This document shows, piece by piece, positions 6,753-8,298 of a stretch of 8,298 nt of DNA. The notes under the pieces were generated by a model, which was not told the DNA's origin, did not search any database, and worked only from the letters and a program-made list of their open reading frames with translations. The translations under genes and the position numbers were made by a program. Origin of the DNA: an uncultured Lachnospiraceae bacterium (lineage in GTDB: Bacteria > Bacillota > Clostridia > Lachnospirales > Lachnospiraceae); assembly GCA_946549155.1 (NCBI GenBank), contig CAMNQN010000150.1:1-8298 (forward strand), in the 5' to 3' direction. Within the stretch, counting starts at the first letter, position 1, and every line of letters starts with the position of its first letter.

Positions 6753-7639
6753 TCTCCCTCCTCGCTTTTGCCTTCCTCCCCGGTCAGCGCTATGAAGAGT
6801 TTTTGGAGGCTGGGTTTCTGGAGGTTTACCTCATAGCCCTCCGGAATACTCTGCCCCGGATTCAGGAGCACGGTTACGCCCATGCTGCGGCCCATCTGTT
6901 CCATATGATACCGCTCCAGGCCCTTTGTGGCAGCCTGCACCTGCTCCTTATGACCGCTGATATGAAAACTTCTCTCCAGCAATGACTGTGTCTCTTCCTT
7001 CAGAAGAACCTTTCCCTGATCCACAAGGATCACCTCCTCAAACACATCCGCAGCCTCCTCAATGATATGGGTAGATACCACAAAGGTTCTGCCCGTCCGG
7101 GAAAACTCCTCCATTAAGATCCGGTAGAACTGCTCCCTGGCCACCACATCCAGGCCCGCCGCCGGCTCATCCAAAAAAGTAAATTCCGCCTTGCTGGCCA
7201 GCGCCACAATGATAGTCACCATGGACTGCATTCCCCTGGACAGCTTGCTGATCTGCTGTTTCATCTCCATACCAAAGAGCTTTATCAGATGATCCGCCAT
7301 CTCCTGATCCCAGCCCGGCAGAAAAGTGGAGGCGATTCTTAAATACTCCTTAACCTTCAAAGCGCTGGCCGTATTCCCTCCCAGCGGCAGCATCTCTCTG
7401 GCAAAGCACAGGTGCCGCAGTGCCTCCGGGTTCTCCCATACCGGCGCCCCGTCTAACGTCACCGTACCCTCCGTAGCAGGATTCTGAGCTGTCAGAATAG
7501 ACAAAAGCGTGGTCTTTCCCGCACCGTTTCTGCCAATCAGCCCATAAATTTTCCCGGATTCCAGCTCCAGACTCACACCGTGCAGAACCTCCTTTGTCCC
7601 GTAACGCTTTACCAATCCCTTTCCAGCCAATTTACTCAT
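6749..7639 (-). CDS. ABC transporter ATP-binding protein (YtrB/BcrA-like, GntR-linked)
   Basis: Cytoplasmic ATPase of 296 residues that would power the two membrane proteins encoded next. It has Walker A GRNGAGKTT (36-44), signature LSRGMQ (133-138) in place of LSGGQ, Walker B FTFLDEP (153-159) with Asp157/Glu158, the D-loop GLD and switch His191 (STHIIEE). At the Q-loop place (about 79-85, FAREMLP) there is no glutamine. The LSRGMQS signature and FAR(D/E) segment are known traits of ATPases encoded beside short GntR regulators, not signs of decay. A C-terminal domain of about 80 residues (215-296) follows the core, as in that group. The gene overlaps the GntR stop by four bases (ATGA, 7636-7639) with GGGGAGG upstream. 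Homologous operons in Bacillus (ytr) respond to cell-wall antibiotics; the substrate here is not known. Confidence 0.92.
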   Translation of the reverse strand: MSKLAGKGLVKRYGTKEVLHGVSLELESGKIYGLIGRNGAGKTTLLSILTAQNPATEGTVTLDGAPVWENPEALRHLCFAREMLPLGGNTASALKVKEYLRIASTFLPGWDQEMADHLIKLFGMEMKQQISKLSRGMQSMVTIIVALASKAEFTFLDEPAAGLDVVAREQFYRILMEEFSRTGRTFVVSTHIIEEAADVFEEVILVDQGKVLLKEETQSLLERSFHISGHKEQVQAATKGLERYHMEQMGRSMGVTVLLNPGQSIPEGYEVNLQKPSLQKLFIALTGEEGKSEEGE

Positions 7640-8016
7640 GCCTTTTTCCTCCCCTCATCCGATGTTTCAATCATAGCAATCAGCTCCTCCTTCGTGATTC
7701 CTAAACTGACCGCCTCCGCCATCAGGCGCTTCACATAGTCGTCGTAAAAGTGTTCCTTCCGCTTCTCCATAATCTTCTGTTTTGCCCCCCTGGTCACGAA
7801 CATACCAATGCCCCGCTTCTTATACAAAATCCCCTCGTCCACCAGAAGATTCACACCCTTCGCCGCTGTGGCCGGATTAATTACATACAATCTGGCCAGC
7901 TCATTGGTGCTGGGCACCCTCTCCTCCTCCATCAGAACATCCCGTAAAATGTCATTCTCAATCATTTCCTTAATCTGAATATAGATGGACTTCTCCTGAT
8001 TCAGAATCTCATTCAC
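7636..8016 (-). CDS. Short GntR-family regulator, YtrA subfamily
   Basis: DNA-binding repressor of 126 residues, probably controlling its own operon. The N-terminal winged helix (about 10-77) contains PSTNELARLYVINPATAAKG and the wing EGILYKKRGIGMFV. The remaining ~50 residues are two charged helices, with no effector-binding domain of the FadR, HutC or MocR kind. This short layout, plus an ABC ATPase starting in its stop codon, defines the YtrA type. The start is GTG at 8016, the only initiation codon that gives the complete domain; the nearest in-frame ATG would remove the first 17 residues. GGAAG and GAGAG lie upstream. The promoter at 8134-8162 gives a leader of about 110 bases. Inducer unknown: in the family these operons are often released by cell-wall active compounds, with the binding event still poorly defined. 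Confidence 0.9.
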   Translation of the reverse strand: MNEILNQEKSIYIQIKEMIENDILRDVLMEEERVPSTNELARLYVINPATAAKGVNLLVDEGILYKKRGIGMFVTRGAKQKIMEKRKEHFYDDYVKRLMAEAVSLGITKEELIAMIETSDEGRKKA

Positions 8017-8117
8017 CTCTCGTCACTTCCTTTTCCGCCATCCCCCCGGCCCGCTTTCCAAAGTTCCGGTAACTGCATATTTCTTCTCTTCCTTCATCCC
8101 TTCGTCTTATTTGGTTC

Positions 8118-8154
8118 ATCACTTATGTAATTAACCATATCACTAACCAGGTGA
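8118..8154. promoter_or_regulatory. Candidate operator repeats for the YtrA-type repressor
   Basis: Three overlapping symmetries cover the promoter of the GntR-ABC operon. TCAC-N7-GTGA (8140-8154) lies in the -35/-10 spacer. TATG-N8-CATA (8124-8139 on the minus strand) spans the -10 box. ATCACT occurs twice (8118-8123 and 8139-8144) with a period of 21 bases, two turns of the helix. Such placement fits steric repression by a dimeric GntR protein. Which symmetry matters cannot be decided from one sequence. Confidence 0.45.
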
Positions 8155-8162
8155 CTTGTCAA
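8134..8162 (-). promoter_or_regulatory. Promoter of the GntR-ABC operon
   Basis: On the minus strand a perfect -35 box TTGACA (8157-8162) is followed by a 17-base spacer and TATGGT (8134-8139), 4/6 to the -10 consensus. Predicted transcription start is near 8127. It is the only strong promoter upstream of the four-gene operon. Confidence 0.75.
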
Positions 8163-8210
8163 CTAAAAAAGCAGACCCATTTCGCCATACCCTCCCATCC
8201 AACAGCTTCA

Positions 8211-8240
8211 GCAAGCATATCCCGCAGTGAGACAGCTTGC
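8211..8240. repeat. Short inverted repeat GCAAGC/GCTTGC next to the window-end repeat
   Basis: GCAAGC (8211-8216) and GCTTGC (8235-8240) could form a 6-bp stem with an 18-base loop. It ends six bases before the right arm of the window-flanking repeat and may belong to the same repetitive element. There is no T-run on the minus strand and the stem is short, so a terminator is doubtful. Confidence 0.35.
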
Positions 8241-8246
8241 AAATTC

Positions 8247-8275
8247 GTGTTTTGTTAAGTAGCAGGACGCAGGAA
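8247..8275 (-). repeat. Right arm of the ~29-bp imperfect inverted repeat bounding the window
   Basis: Read on the minus strand this arm begins TTCCTGCGTCC (8275-8265) and contains TTAACAAAAC (8258-8249), matching 29-57 at 25 of 29 positions. The GC-rich outer flank (8276-8298) also resembles the outer flank of the left arm. It lies in the non-coding stretch upstream of the GntR-ABC operon (8017-8298), which otherwise holds only the promoter, candidate operator and a short hairpin. Confidence 0.75.
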
Positions 8276-8298
8276 AAGACGGGGCCGGGCGGGCAGAT

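Overview
This 8298-base window looks like chromosomal DNA from a member of the Clostridia, most likely Lachnospiraceae-like. That placement is inferred from protein character, strong purine-rich Shine-Dalgarno sites, GTG and TTG starts and moderately high GC; no marker gene confirms it. All nine genes are intact and read leftward on the minus strand, with short gaps or overlaps. No tRNA, rRNA, CRISPR array, transposase or phage gene is visible.

Layout in transcription order (right to left). (1) 8016-5338 is a four-gene operon: a short YtrA-type GntR repressor, an ABC ATPase and two dissimilar six-helix membrane proteins. The first three genes are joined by 4-base ATGA overlaps. A good promoter lies upstream (TTGACA, 17 bases, TATGGT), with inverted and direct repeats in and around it that could be the repressor's operator. 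(2) 5181-3262 holds ptsH (HPr) and ptsI (Enzyme I), the general phosphotransfer proteins of the sugar PTS. HPr keeps the catalytic His15 but has Lys at the place of the regulatory Ser46. Enzyme I has an atypical sequence before its active histidine and a short C-terminus. (3) 3144-1963 is a 12-helix major facilitator transporter with its own promoter just after ptsI and a hairpin terminator just after its stop. (4) 1817-95 is a VanR/VanS-like two-component pair with an 11-base gene overlap. Two small palindromes lie upstream. No vancomycin-resistance enzyme gene lies in the window.

The pieces suggest a mixed housekeeping neighbourhood: sugar-uptake phosphorelay, an uncharacterised exporter or symporter, and two systems of the kind often tied to cell-envelope stress (YtrA-type ABC operon and VanRS-like pair). 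A functional link between these modules is inference only.

The most unusual structural feature is at the edges. The first ~57 and last ~52 bases carry the same ~29-base sequence in opposite orientation (25 of 29 identical), and the similarity seems to continue outward past both ends. This is either a dispersed intergenic repeat at which an assembly broke, or a real pair of inverted repeats flanking an 8.2-kb segment. I found no clear new defence or mobile system.
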